A stretch of 64,000 nucleotides of DNA from Atrichornis clamosus. Its lineage: Eukaryota; Chordata; Aves; Passeriformes; Menuridae. Below the pieces are notes generated by a model. That model saw only the letters and a program-made list of their open reading frames with translations, searched no databases and was not told the origin of the DNA. Shown here in pieces: positions 63,501-64,000 of this stretch. The position numbers and the translations under genes are program-made. Position 1 is the stretch's first letter, and every line of letters begins with the position of its first letter. The stretch spans positions 28,273 to 92,272 of the forward strand of contig WBMZ01004780.1 in assembly GCA_013400975.1 (NCBI GenBank), given 5' to 3'.

Positions 63501-63933
63501 ACGCAGGAACCCGGGGGACACTGAGCCCGCAGGCAGCCCACGCGGGGGACACCTGGGACACTCGGACCCGGGGTACCCCGTGCCGGGGACACTCGGACCC
63601 GGGGTACCCCACGCCGGGGATGCCGCGCTCCCCGGGGATGCTCCCCCCGAGCATCCCACCCCGCAGCGCGCCCGGGGCCGCCTCCAGCGCTTCGGCCTCG
63701 GGCACCGGAAAGGCTCCGGGAAAACACCGGAAAGGCTCCAGGAAGGCTCCGGGAAGGCTCCGGGAAGGCGCCGGCTCAGCCCGACGGGGCGGCCCCGCCG
63801 CGCTCCAGGCCCGGCCGCGGGCCCCGGCGGGCGCGGTACCTTTGTAACGCTCCAGCACGTCCTCGTAGGCCTGGACGAACTCCTTCTCCTGGCTGCAGTT
63901 GGCCCGGAGCAGCCCCGGCACGTACCCGGCCAT
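367..63933 (-). CDS. MACF1: MACF1 (microtubule-actin cross-linking factor 1, ACF7), 5' part of a giant spectraplakin gene, partial
   Basis: The protein cross-links F-actin, through its N-terminal CH1-CH2 pair, to microtubules, through a C-terminal GAR region outside this window. It acts in the cytoplasm and at the cell cortex. Thirty-nine coding exons from first exon 1a to position 367 have GT-AG boundaries and matching phases and sum to 3,433 codons. Order: CH1, CH2, plakin domain with an SH3 fold, two blocks of plakin repeats, and the first MACF1b-specific rod segments. Identity as MACF1 rather than the paralogue dystonin rests on the CH2 stretch [10 protein letters not shown] and the plakin-repeat opening [15 protein letters not shown], which follow MACF1. 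Introns at 814-1201, 1352-1834, 10007-10433, 11025-11698, 12998-13382, 14322-14853, 15038-15463, 15591-15975, 16131-16610, 18896-19246, 19343-19858, 19964-20560, 21294-21697, 22224-22920, 23798-24230 and 24540-25178 hold nothing I recognise beyond what is listed separately. The gene is truncated by the left edge. Confidence 0.96.
598..813 (-). CDS. MACF1: MACF1 exon 38, MACF1b-specific rod segment
   Basis: Seventy-two codons, phase 0 (residues 3312-3383): [20 protein letters not shown], then [18 protein letters not shown]. The donor GAGAAG|GTAGAG is placed here because the next 27 in-frame codons are absent from human MACF1 as I recall it, while alignment resumes cleanly after them. Confidence 0.88.
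1202..1351 (-). CDS. MACF1: MACF1 exon 37, MACF1b-specific rod segment
   Basis: Fifty codons, phase 0 (residues 3262-3311): [20 protein letters not shown], then [20 protein letters not shown]. It agrees with the human MACF1b segment after the plakin repeats. The donor is GAG|GTGAGC. Confidence 0.95.
1835..7114 (-). CDS. MACF1: MACF1 exon 36, giant plakin-repeat-domain exon (MACF1b)
   Basis: A single 5,280-nt exon of 1,760 codons, phase 0 at both ends (residues 1502-3261). The acceptor is tgttctag|GGC and the donor CAG|GTGAGT. Exon residues 1-385 form a first block of plakin repeats ([52 protein letters not shown]). Residues 386-740 are an acidic, Glu-rich linker. Residues 743-1225 form a second block ([19 protein letters not shown] through [19 protein letters not shown]). 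Residues 1226-1760 are a disordered Lys/Glu/Pro-rich tail with the basic run [10 protein letters not shown]. Plakin repeats bind intermediate filaments in other plakins; in MACF1b this domain is linked to Golgi targeting (known family data). A translated reading through the donor would end eleven codons later. Confidence 0.97.
7115..9870. other. Intron 35, upstream of the plakin-repeat exon
   Basis: A 2.8 kb intron. It contains the candidate exon at 8,188-8,286 and an A-tract at 7,194-7,210 (T-tract on the gene strand, about 80-100 nt before the exon 36 acceptor). No transposon is recognised. Confidence 0.55.
8188..8286 (-). CDS. MACF1: Candidate intragenic first exon or cassette exon before the plakin-repeat exon (unproven)
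   Basis: An ATG at 8,286 opens 33 codons ([20 protein letters not shown], then [13 protein letters not shown]) that end exactly at a full-consensus donor, TCG|GTAAGT, in phase 0. That is the phase required by exon 36. The translation has ordinary protein composition, unlike nearby intron frames. No good polypyrimidine acceptor precedes it in phase, which favours a first exon, although the Kozak context is weak (C at -3). If real, the product would begin directly at the plakin-repeat domain with no actin-binding domain. I do not recognise it from MACF1 or dystonin. Confidence 0.4.
9871..10006 (-). CDS. MACF1: MACF1 exon 35, last exon before the MACF1b cassette
   Basis: Completes Lys1456, then [20 protein letters not shown] and [17 protein letters not shown] (to residue 1501). 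The donor AAG|GTACTG is phase 0. In MACF1a this exon is expected to splice to the downstream rod outside the window; in MACF1b it joins exon 36. Confidence 0.95.
10434..10522 (-). CDS. MACF1: MACF1 exon 34
   Basis: [20 protein letters not shown], then QIFLAKHSH (residues 1427-1456). The donor AA|GTGAGT is phase 2. Confidence 0.94.
10617..10769 (-). CDS. MACF1: MACF1 exon 33, spectrin-type rod
   Basis: Fifty-one codons, phase 0 (residues 1376-1426): [19 protein letters not shown], then a more variable Ala/Gly segment and [10 protein letters not shown]. Confidence 0.95.
10926..11024 (-). CDS. MACF1: MACF1 exon 32, plakin domain
   Basis: Thirty-three codons, phase 0 (residues 1343-1375): [20 protein letters not shown], then [13 protein letters not shown]. 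This stretch is nearly invariant between MACF1 and dystonin. Confidence 0.96.
11037..11090. repeat. G/A tandem repeat forming the exon 32 polypyrimidine tract
   Basis: Units of roughly 16-17 bp such as ggggggaaaacgaaggga. On the gene strand this is a C/T-rich tract about 12-65 nt upstream of the exon 32 acceptor. Confidence 0.75.
11670..11693. repeat. (GGGCT)n pentanucleotide repeat next to the exon 31 donor
   Basis: About four and a half gctgg/gggct units, beginning within 6 bp of the donor; on the gene strand they read AGCCC. Confidence 0.85.
11699..11806 (-). CDS. MACF1: MACF1 exon 31, with the KRRRM basic motif
   Basis: Thirty-six codons, phase 0 (residues 1307-1342): [20 protein letters not shown], then [16 protein letters not shown]. 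The basic cluster KRRRM at 1328-1332 is conserved with dystonin, where the equivalent acts as a nuclear localisation signal in some isoforms. The donor GAG|GTAGGA runs at once into an (AGCCC)n repeat. Confidence 0.95.
11916..11999 (-). CDS. MACF1: MACF1 exon 30, plakin domain
   Basis: Twenty-eight codons, phase 0 (residues 1279-1306): [20 protein letters not shown], then QQYSAAVK. The acceptor is ttttcttgaAG|GCT, with A at -3. It adjoins a CR1 element. Confidence 0.92.
12047..12219 (+). repeat. CR1 LINE 3'-end fragment beside the exon 30 acceptor
   Basis: Plus orientation: gagaagctgtggatgctcca, then gagcaacctgggatag, then ggtcccttccaacccaaacc and a cattctgggattcta tail. It is the best-preserved CR1 in the window. 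Its recognised left end is only about 47 bp from the exon 30 splice acceptor and it is antisense to MACF1. Confidence 0.9.
12475..12637 (-). CDS. MACF1: MACF1 exon 29, plakin domain
   Basis: [20 protein letters not shown], then [20 protein letters not shown] (to residue 1278). The donor ACG|GTGAGG is phase 0. Confidence 0.94.
12804..12997 (-). CDS. MACF1: MACF1 exon 28, plakin domain
   Basis: [20 protein letters not shown], then the [15 protein letters not shown] helix (residues 1160-1224). The acceptor region reads gcagcag; the upstream AG is chosen because the resulting protein length matches human MACF1. Confidence 0.92.
13383..13521 (-). CDS. MACF1: MACF1 exon 27, plakin domain
   Basis: [20 protein letters not shown], then [17 protein letters not shown] (to residue 1159). 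The donor CAG|GTTGGT is weak, but phase 0 joins exactly to exon 28. Confidence 0.92.
13707..13885 (-). CDS. MACF1: MACF1 exon 26, plakin domain
   Basis: [20 protein letters not shown], then [19 protein letters not shown] (residues 1054-1113). The donor AA|GTGAGT is phase 2. Confidence 0.94.
14152..14321 (-). CDS. MACF1: MACF1 exon 25, plakin domain
   Basis: Completes Glu997, then [20 protein letters not shown] and a helix ending RIAEQE (to residue 1053). The donor GAG|GTCAGG is non-consensus at +3 but in phase. Confidence 0.92.
14854..15037 (-). CDS. MACF1: MACF1 exon 24, plakin domain
   Basis: Residues 936-997 begin [20 protein letters not shown], then [13 protein letters not shown]. The donor AACG|GTGAGC is phase 1. 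In-frame AG dinucleotides near the acceptor were resolved by phase and homology to human LRSSAPGEC. Confidence 0.93.
15464..15590 (-). CDS. MACF1: MACF1 exon 23, plakin domain
   Basis: [20 protein letters not shown], then [14 protein letters not shown] (to residue 935): a spectrin-repeat helix directly after the SH3. The donor AAG|GTATGG is phase 0. Confidence 0.95.
15976..16130 (-). CDS. MACF1: MACF1 exon 22, SH3 fold
   Basis: Residues 842-893: [20 protein letters not shown], then [20 protein letters not shown]. It forms the remaining SH3 strands; the plakin SH3 packs against spectrin helices and is not expected to bind proline peptides in the usual way (known for plakins). Confidence 0.96.
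16611..16763 (-). CDS. MACF1: MACF1 exon 21, entry into the SH3 fold
   Basis: Fifty-one codons, phase 0 (residues 791-841): [20 protein letters not shown], then [13 protein letters not shown]. The last segment is the first strand of the atypical SH3 domain inserted in a plakin spectrin repeat. Confidence 0.96.
16764..18769. other. Intron 20
   Basis: A 2.0 kb intron. It has a long A-tract at 17,622-17,660 (T-tract on the gene strand). No exon or transposon is recognised. Confidence 0.55.
18770..18895 (-). CDS. MACF1: MACF1 exon 20, plakin domain
   Basis: Forty-two codons, phase 0 (residues 749-790): [20 protein letters not shown], then RKYSCDHN and LEDLLQDSM, just before the SH3 fold. Confidence 0.95.
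19247..19342 (-). CDS. MACF1: MACF1 exon 19, plakin domain
   Basis: Thirty-two codons, phase 0 (residues 717-748): [20 protein letters not shown], then YFQ. The donor CAG|GTATTT is weak at +4 to +6. Confidence 0.94.
19859..19963 (-). CDS. MACF1: MACF1 exon 18, plakin domain
   Basis: Thirty-five codons, phase 0 (residues 682-716): [20 protein letters not shown], then AKQTVE. Confidence 0.95.
20561..20722 (-). CDS. MACF1: MACF1 exon 17, plakin domain
   Basis: Fifty-four codons, phase 0 (residues 628-681), including [20 protein letters not shown] and AYDWSDNN, the most conserved plakin-domain block. Confidence 0.96.
20830..20907 (-). CDS. MACF1: MACF1 exon 16, plakin domain
   Basis: Twenty-six codons, phase 0 (residues 602-627): [19 protein letters not shown]. 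The donor is ATG|GTGAGT. Confidence 0.94.
21165..21293 (-). CDS. MACF1: MACF1 exon 15, plakin domain
   Basis: Forty-three codons, phase 0 (residues 559-601), starting [20 protein letters not shown]; a spectrin-repeat helix pair. Confidence 0.95.
21698..21974 (-). CDS. MACF1: MACF1 exon 14, plakin domain with a serine-rich loop
   Basis: Encodes [20 protein letters not shown], then a Ser/Thr-rich linker with [20 protein letters not shown], then the helix of the next repeat (residues 466-558). The WFRKPMTR segment separates MACF1 from dystonin, which has a different linker here. Confidence 0.95.
22069..22223 (-). CDS. MACF1: MACF1 exon 13, plakin domain
   Basis: [20 protein letters not shown] and the helix ending [10 protein letters not shown] (residues 415-466). 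The donor CG|GTGAGA is phase 2. Confidence 0.95.
22921..23014 (-). CDS. MACF1: MACF1 exon 12, plakin domain
   Basis: [20 protein letters not shown] and [11 protein letters not shown] (to residue 414). The donor GCT|GTGAGT is phase 0. Confidence 0.95.
23109..23236 (-). CDS. MACF1: MACF1 exon 11, plakin domain
   Basis: Encodes [20 protein letters not shown] and the following helix (residues 341-383). The donor AGAG|GTCGGT (phase 2) is off consensus at +3 and +4, but the phase and homology to exon 12 are exact. Confidence 0.93.
23476..23571 (-). CDS. MACF1: MACF1 exon 10, plakin domain
   Basis: Thirty-two codons, phase 0 (residues 309-340): [20 protein letters not shown] and [11 protein letters not shown]. 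The donor is GAG|GTAAGG. Confidence 0.95.
23678..23797 (-). CDS. MACF1: MACF1 exon 9, plakin domain
   Basis: Forty codons, phase 0 (residues 269-308), with [19 protein letters not shown] and FPQNPVELK: the first spectrin-repeat helix of the plakin domain. Confidence 0.95.
24231..24337 (-). CDS. MACF1: MACF1 exon 8, end of CH2
   Basis: Encodes [20 protein letters not shown], then [15 protein letters not shown] (residues 233-268). This is the conserved C-terminus of the tandem CH actin-binding domain and the junction into the plakin domain. The donor ATC|GTAAGC is phase 0. Confidence 0.96.
24427..24539 (-). CDS. MACF1: MACF1 exon 7, CH2
   Basis: Completes Arg195, then [20 protein letters not shown] and the end of a helix (to residue 232). 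This sequence matches MACF1 and differs clearly from dystonin, so it is the best paralogue discriminator in the actin-binding domain. The donor GAAG|GTGGGT is phase 1. Confidence 0.96.
25179..25345 (-). CDS. MACF1: MACF1 exon 6, start of CH2
   Basis: Begins [20 protein letters not shown] in phase 0 and ends AG|GTAGGT in phase 2 (residues 140-195). It opens the second calponin-homology domain. It is the acceptor for both exon 5 and exon 1d. Confidence 0.96.
25346..28073. other. Intron before exon 6
   Basis: This 2.7 kb intron is shared by isoforms starting at exon 1d. It contains the palindrome cluster. No transposon or exon is recognised. Confidence 0.5.
26421..27060. promoter_or_regulatory. 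Cluster of TAATTA-type palindromes (possible intronic enhancer)
   Basis: Two perfect 16-bp palindromes, CCCCTTAATTAAGGGG (26,441-26,456) and GCTCTTAATTAAGAGC (27,045-27,060), share a TTAATTAA core. Additional homeodomain-type cores lie next to them: caattag at 26,423 and attaattac with taatgg just before the second palindrome. The surrounding DNA is GC-rich, so the AT cores stand out. Function is inferred only from motif clustering. Confidence 0.35.
28074..29075 (-). CDS. MACF1: MACF1 alternative first coding exon 1d, MGNSLGC lipidated/polybasic N-terminus
   Basis: This is an alternative start located between the CH1 and CH2 exons. The ATG at 29,075 (G at -3 and +4) opens 334 codons that join exon 6 in phase 0, giving an isoform with CH2 but no CH1. 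Residues 1-7 are MGNSLGC. Gly2 fits the N-myristoylation pattern and Cys7 is a likely palmitoylation site. Residues 24-38 form a basic block, [15 protein letters not shown], that contains RVRF. Then follow an acidic Glu/Pro-rich stretch, a conserved-looking patch ([20 protein letters not shown] and [14 protein letters not shown]), and a long Ser/Gly/Pro-rich disordered tail. A human MACF1 isoform beginning [10 protein letters not shown] is known. The start and first two-thirds are secure. The donor AATG|GTCAGT at 28,073 is my best phase-0 choice and is less certain. An in-frame upstream Met at 29,285 is not favoured. Confidence 0.85.
28150..29260 (-). promoter_or_regulatory. MACF1: CpG-dense region over exon 1d
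   Basis: CG dinucleotides are frequent through exon 1d and the roughly 190 bases upstream of its ATG. This is consistent with an internal CpG-island promoter driving the CH1-less isoform. The borders are approximate. Confidence 0.5.
29261..31483. other. Intron 5, part upstream of exon 1d
   Basis: It contains the 18-bp repeat and an A-tract at 29,529-29,546. No other element is recognised. Confidence 0.5.
30770..30817. repeat. 18-bp tandem repeat
   Basis: Units of agcagggagctgggatac in two full copies plus a partial one, intronic. Confidence 0.85.
31484..31576 (-). CDS. MACF1: MACF1 exon 5, end of CH1
   Basis: Thirty-one codons, phase 0 (residues 109-139): [20 protein letters not shown], then WTIILHFQ, the canonical C-terminal CH1 helix. 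The donor CAG|GTAGGG leads to exon 6. Isoforms starting at exon 1d bypass exons 2-5. Confidence 0.96.
31577..33023. other. Intron 4
   Basis: Ordinary intron. No element recognised. Confidence 0.5.
33024..33101 (-). CDS. MACF1: MACF1 exon 4, CH1
   Basis: Twenty-six codons, phase 0 at both ends (residues 83-108), including [20 protein letters not shown], the core CH1 helix region. The acceptor is cttgcag|CCA and the donor CAG|GTAAGG. Confidence 0.96.
33851..33900 (-). repeat. CR1 LINE 3'-terminal fragment
   Basis: The plus strand reads tcacagaatcacggaa, then ttgggttggaaagggcctta and aagaccatgga. This is the reverse complement of the CR1 3' terminus. It is a short remnant in the intron. Confidence 0.85.
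33939..34022. repeat. 21-bp minisatellite, about four copies
   Basis: Units resemble ccctacaaggggaagagctgt and lie about 40 bp downstream of a CR1 fragment. Two central copies are nearly identical; the outer copies are diverged. Confidence 0.75.
35091..35120. repeat. (GGA)n microsatellite
   Basis: A run of about nine agg/gga triplets in the intron between exons 3 and 4. Confidence 0.9.
35603..35692 (-). CDS. MACF1: MACF1 exon 3, CH1
   Basis: Thirty codons in phase 0 at both ends (residues 53-82), containing [20 protein letters not shown], a signature of spectraplakin CH1 domains. The donor is CTG|GTGAGT. Confidence 0.96.
35693..36670. other. Intron 2
   Basis: Ordinary intron sequence. I see no feature in it. 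Confidence 0.5.
36671..36732 (-). CDS. MACF1: MACF1 exon 2, start of CH1
   Basis: The acceptor tgacag|ATGAACGGG takes phase-1 input from any of first exons 1a, 1b or 1c and completes their shared Asp codon. It encodes [20 protein letters not shown], the first helix of the actin-binding CH1 domain (residues 32-52 from start 1a). The donor is AAG|GTAAGA, phase 0. Confidence 0.95.
36733..38461. other. Intron between exon 1c and exon 2
   Basis: It holds the 66-bp duplication above. I see no exon or transposon remnant in the rest. Confidence 0.5.
37577..37708. repeat. 66-bp tandem duplication
   Basis: Two nearly perfect 66-bp copies, 37,577-37,642 and 37,643-37,708, contain cccacctccctccccatgca. 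The unit is a multiple of three, so it creates a repeated 22-residue translation on the minus strand. It lies inside an intron and is not coding. Confidence 0.9.
38380..39250 (-). promoter_or_regulatory. MACF1: CpG-dense promoter region of exon 1c
   Basis: This is a CG-dinucleotide-rich block covering exon 1c and about 0.7 kb upstream on the minus strand. It produces long spurious open frames on both strands, as CpG islands do. The borders are approximate. Confidence 0.5.
38462..38534 (-). CDS. MACF1: MACF1 alternative first coding exon 1c, cysteine-rich N-terminus
   Basis: The ATG is at 38,534 with G at -3 and G at +4. The exon encodes 24 residues plus one base: a basic, serine-containing start ([12 protein letters not shown]), then the cysteine cluster CLVCRMCC. 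The donor ATCG|GTTAGT is phase 1 and joins exon 2 to give Ile-Asp-Glu-Arg. Clustered cysteines next to basic residues are typical of S-palmitoylated, membrane-apposed N-termini (inference). The donor has T at +3, slightly off consensus. Confidence 0.7.
38535..42201. other. Intron between exons 1b and 1c: no gene seen
   Basis: The proximal part (38.5-39.3 kb) is the CpG region of exon 1c. The remainder, 39.3-41.8 kb, is ordinary intron sequence with no recognisable element. A minus-strand frame at 41,117 looked like a first exon but starts with TTG and was rejected. Confidence 0.5.
41780..42980 (-). promoter_or_regulatory. MACF1: CpG-dense promoter region of exon 1b
   Basis: CG dinucleotides are frequent from about 41.78 to 42.98 kb, centred on and upstream of exon 1b on the minus strand. 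Flanking intron DNA has far fewer. This fits an independent promoter. The borders are estimated by eye. Confidence 0.5.
42202..42304 (-). CDS. MACF1: MACF1 alternative first coding exon 1b, hydrophobic N-terminus
   Basis: The ATG is at 42,304 with A at -3. The exon encodes 34 residues plus one base and ends GAAG|GTAGGG in phase 1, matching exon 2. Residues 11-28 ([18 protein letters not shown]) form an uninterrupted hydrophobic helix of membrane-spanning length, followed by the basic stretch RSRSR. By the positive-inside rule this predicts an anchor leaving the CH domains in the cytosol. Dystonin has an isoform class with an N-terminal membrane segment (known). Equivalent use here is inferred. 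Confidence 0.75.
43928..44099 (+). repeat. CR1 LINE 3'-end fragment
   Basis: In plus orientation this segment shows gaagctgtggatgccccatc, then gagcaacctgggatagtgga, then ggtcccttccaaccca and an attcc-atgatc tail. This is the diagnostic avian CR1 3' end. It is intronic, antisense to MACF1. Confidence 0.85.
44582..44735. repeat. AT-rich microsatellites flanking a CR1 3' fragment
   Basis: Short TA/TTTA-type runs at 44,582-44,631 and 44,694-44,730 flank a CR1-like segment at 44,633-44,692. That segment contains cctgatttggaagggaccca in the orientation of the CR1 3' tail reverse complement. The AT content contrasts sharply with the surrounding GC-rich intron. Confidence 0.65.
45932..46043. repeat. 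56-bp tandem duplication
   Basis: Two virtually identical copies, 45,932-45,987 and 45,988-46,043, begin cagggtcaccccaccctgg. They are intronic. Confidence 0.9.
46331..46410. repeat. 40-bp tandem duplication
   Basis: Two copies, 46,331-46,370 and 46,371-46,410, start gggggctgaatgggg and differ at one base (t/c). They are intronic and the near-identity suggests a recent duplication. Confidence 0.9.
46550..46570. repeat. (GACA)n microsatellite
   Basis: This is a run of about five acag units. Confidence 0.85.
52085..52192 (-). repeat. CR1 LINE 3'-end fragment
   Basis: The plus strand reads as the reverse complement of the conserved CR1 3' end: cagggacaccttcca, then gctgctccaagccccgtcca, then cttgaacacttccag. 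It is old and diverged and lies in the long first intron. Confidence 0.75.
53942..53993 (-). CDS. MACF1: Candidate extra MACF1 first coding exon (unproven)
   Basis: An ATG at 53,993 has a strong Kozak context (A at -3, G at +4). It opens 17 codons ([17 protein letters not shown]) and ends at AGAG|GTATCT one base into the next codon. That is exactly the phase needed to join exon 2 at 36,732 and restore Asp-Glu-Arg. The peptide is charged and helix-like, unlike the proline-rich translations of surrounding intron DNA. The donor is only moderate, the phase match has a one-in-three chance of being accidental, and I know of no homologue. Treat it as a hypothesis. Confidence 0.3.
53994..63339. other. 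First intron of exon 1a, upstream part: no gene seen
   Basis: Open frames here are GC-driven and lack splice-compatible structure. There is an A-rich tract at about 55,689-55,725. CpG-richer patches occur near 59.5-59.9 kb and 61.1-61.7 kb without a first exon I can support. I see no transposon remnant or RNA gene. Confidence 0.5.
63340..63770. repeat. GC-rich minisatellite in intron 1, close to exon 1a
   Basis: The motif cccacgcagg recurs at about 63347, 63369, 63408, 63439, 63468, 63498 and (as cccacgcggg) 63537, at irregular spacing of 22-39 bp, mostly near 30 bp. Next come two nearly identical 31-bp units (63,557-63,620) containing gacactcggacccggggtac. A third array of 12-bp units (ggaaggctccgg) lies at 63,731-63,770. 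It lies within the first intron, directly downstream of exon 1a, and explains the long spurious open frames there on both strands. Confidence 0.8.
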
Positions 63934-64000
63934 GGCGGCCTTTGTGCCCCGGCTGGGCGCAGCTGCCGGCGGCGCGGCCAGGGCCGGTCTGTGCCGGGGC
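63640..64000 (-). promoter_or_regulatory. MACF1: CpG-dense promoter region of exon 1a
   Basis: Dense CG dinucleotides surround exon 1a and extend to the window edge, as expected for a CpG-island promoter. No TATA box is evident in the 67 bases visible upstream of the ATG. The transcription start is probably outside the window or within its last bases. The left border is approximate. Confidence 0.6.
63840..63933 (-). CDS. MACF1: MACF1 alternative first coding exon 1a
   Basis: This exon encodes 31 residues plus one base, beginning [10 protein letters not shown] and ending EDVLERYK. The ATG is at 63,933 in an essentially perfect Kozak context (gccgccATGG). The donor is AAAG|GTACC in phase 1, which completes an Asp codon with exon 2 (36,671-36,732). 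The second half ([11 protein letters not shown]) resembles the N-terminus of the dystonin 'a' isoform, which supports a homologous ancestral promoter. The 5' UTR runs toward the right edge of the window in CpG-rich sequence. Intron 1 from this exon is about 27 kb. Confidence 0.9.

Overview
This 64 kb window comes from a bird. The evidence is GC-rich sequence with short introns, five CR1 LINE 3'-end fragments, and exon protein sequence that is close to, but not identical with, mammalian microtubule-actin cross-linking factor 1 (MACF1, also called ACF7). I identify one gene. It runs on the minus strand from right to left across the whole window and continues past position 1. MACF1 is a giant spectraplakin that links F-actin to microtubules. 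The C-terminal rod, EF hands and GAR microtubule-binding domain lie beyond the left edge.

Layout in the direction of transcription. From 64.0 to 28.0 kb there are four alternative first exons, and exons 2-5 lie between them. Three first exons (63,840-63,933; 42,202-42,304; 38,462-38,534) all end one base into a codon, and all fit the same acceptor at 36,732, which opens the first calponin-homology (CH1) domain. They encode different short N-termini: a polar helix resembling the start of the paralogue dystonin, a hydrophobic membrane-anchor-like segment, and a cysteine-rich segment. The fourth (28,074-29,075) lies downstream of the CH1 exons. It gives an isoform that starts MGNSLGC (a lipidation signal), carries a polybasic PP1-docking-like motif, and keeps only CH2. 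Each sits in CpG-dense DNA. A fifth candidate (53,942-53,993) has the right phase but lacks other support.

CH1 is encoded by four exons (36.7-31.5 kb) and CH2 by three (25.3-24.2 kb). The plakin domain follows, made of spectrin repeats with an SH3 fold at 16.8-16.0 kb, in many small exons down to 9.9 kb. A single 5,280-nt exon (1,835-7,114) encodes the plakin-repeat domain of the MACF1b isoform, and three more MACF1b exons end at 367. All these junctions are phase 0, so the plakin-repeat cassette can be included or skipped without a frame change.

I placed 39 consecutive coding exons. Counted from the 63.9 kb start they sum to 10,299 nt, exactly 3,433 codons, with every splice phase matching. 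The internal consistency supports the model. The most useful novelties are the set of N-terminal modules, a possible intragenic first exon just before the plakin-repeat exon (8,188-8,286), an in-frame stop-free 81-nt intron (517-597), and a homeodomain-type palindrome cluster near 26.4-27.1 kb. I see no tRNA, rRNA, CRISPR array, intact transposon, retrovirus or second protein-coding gene.
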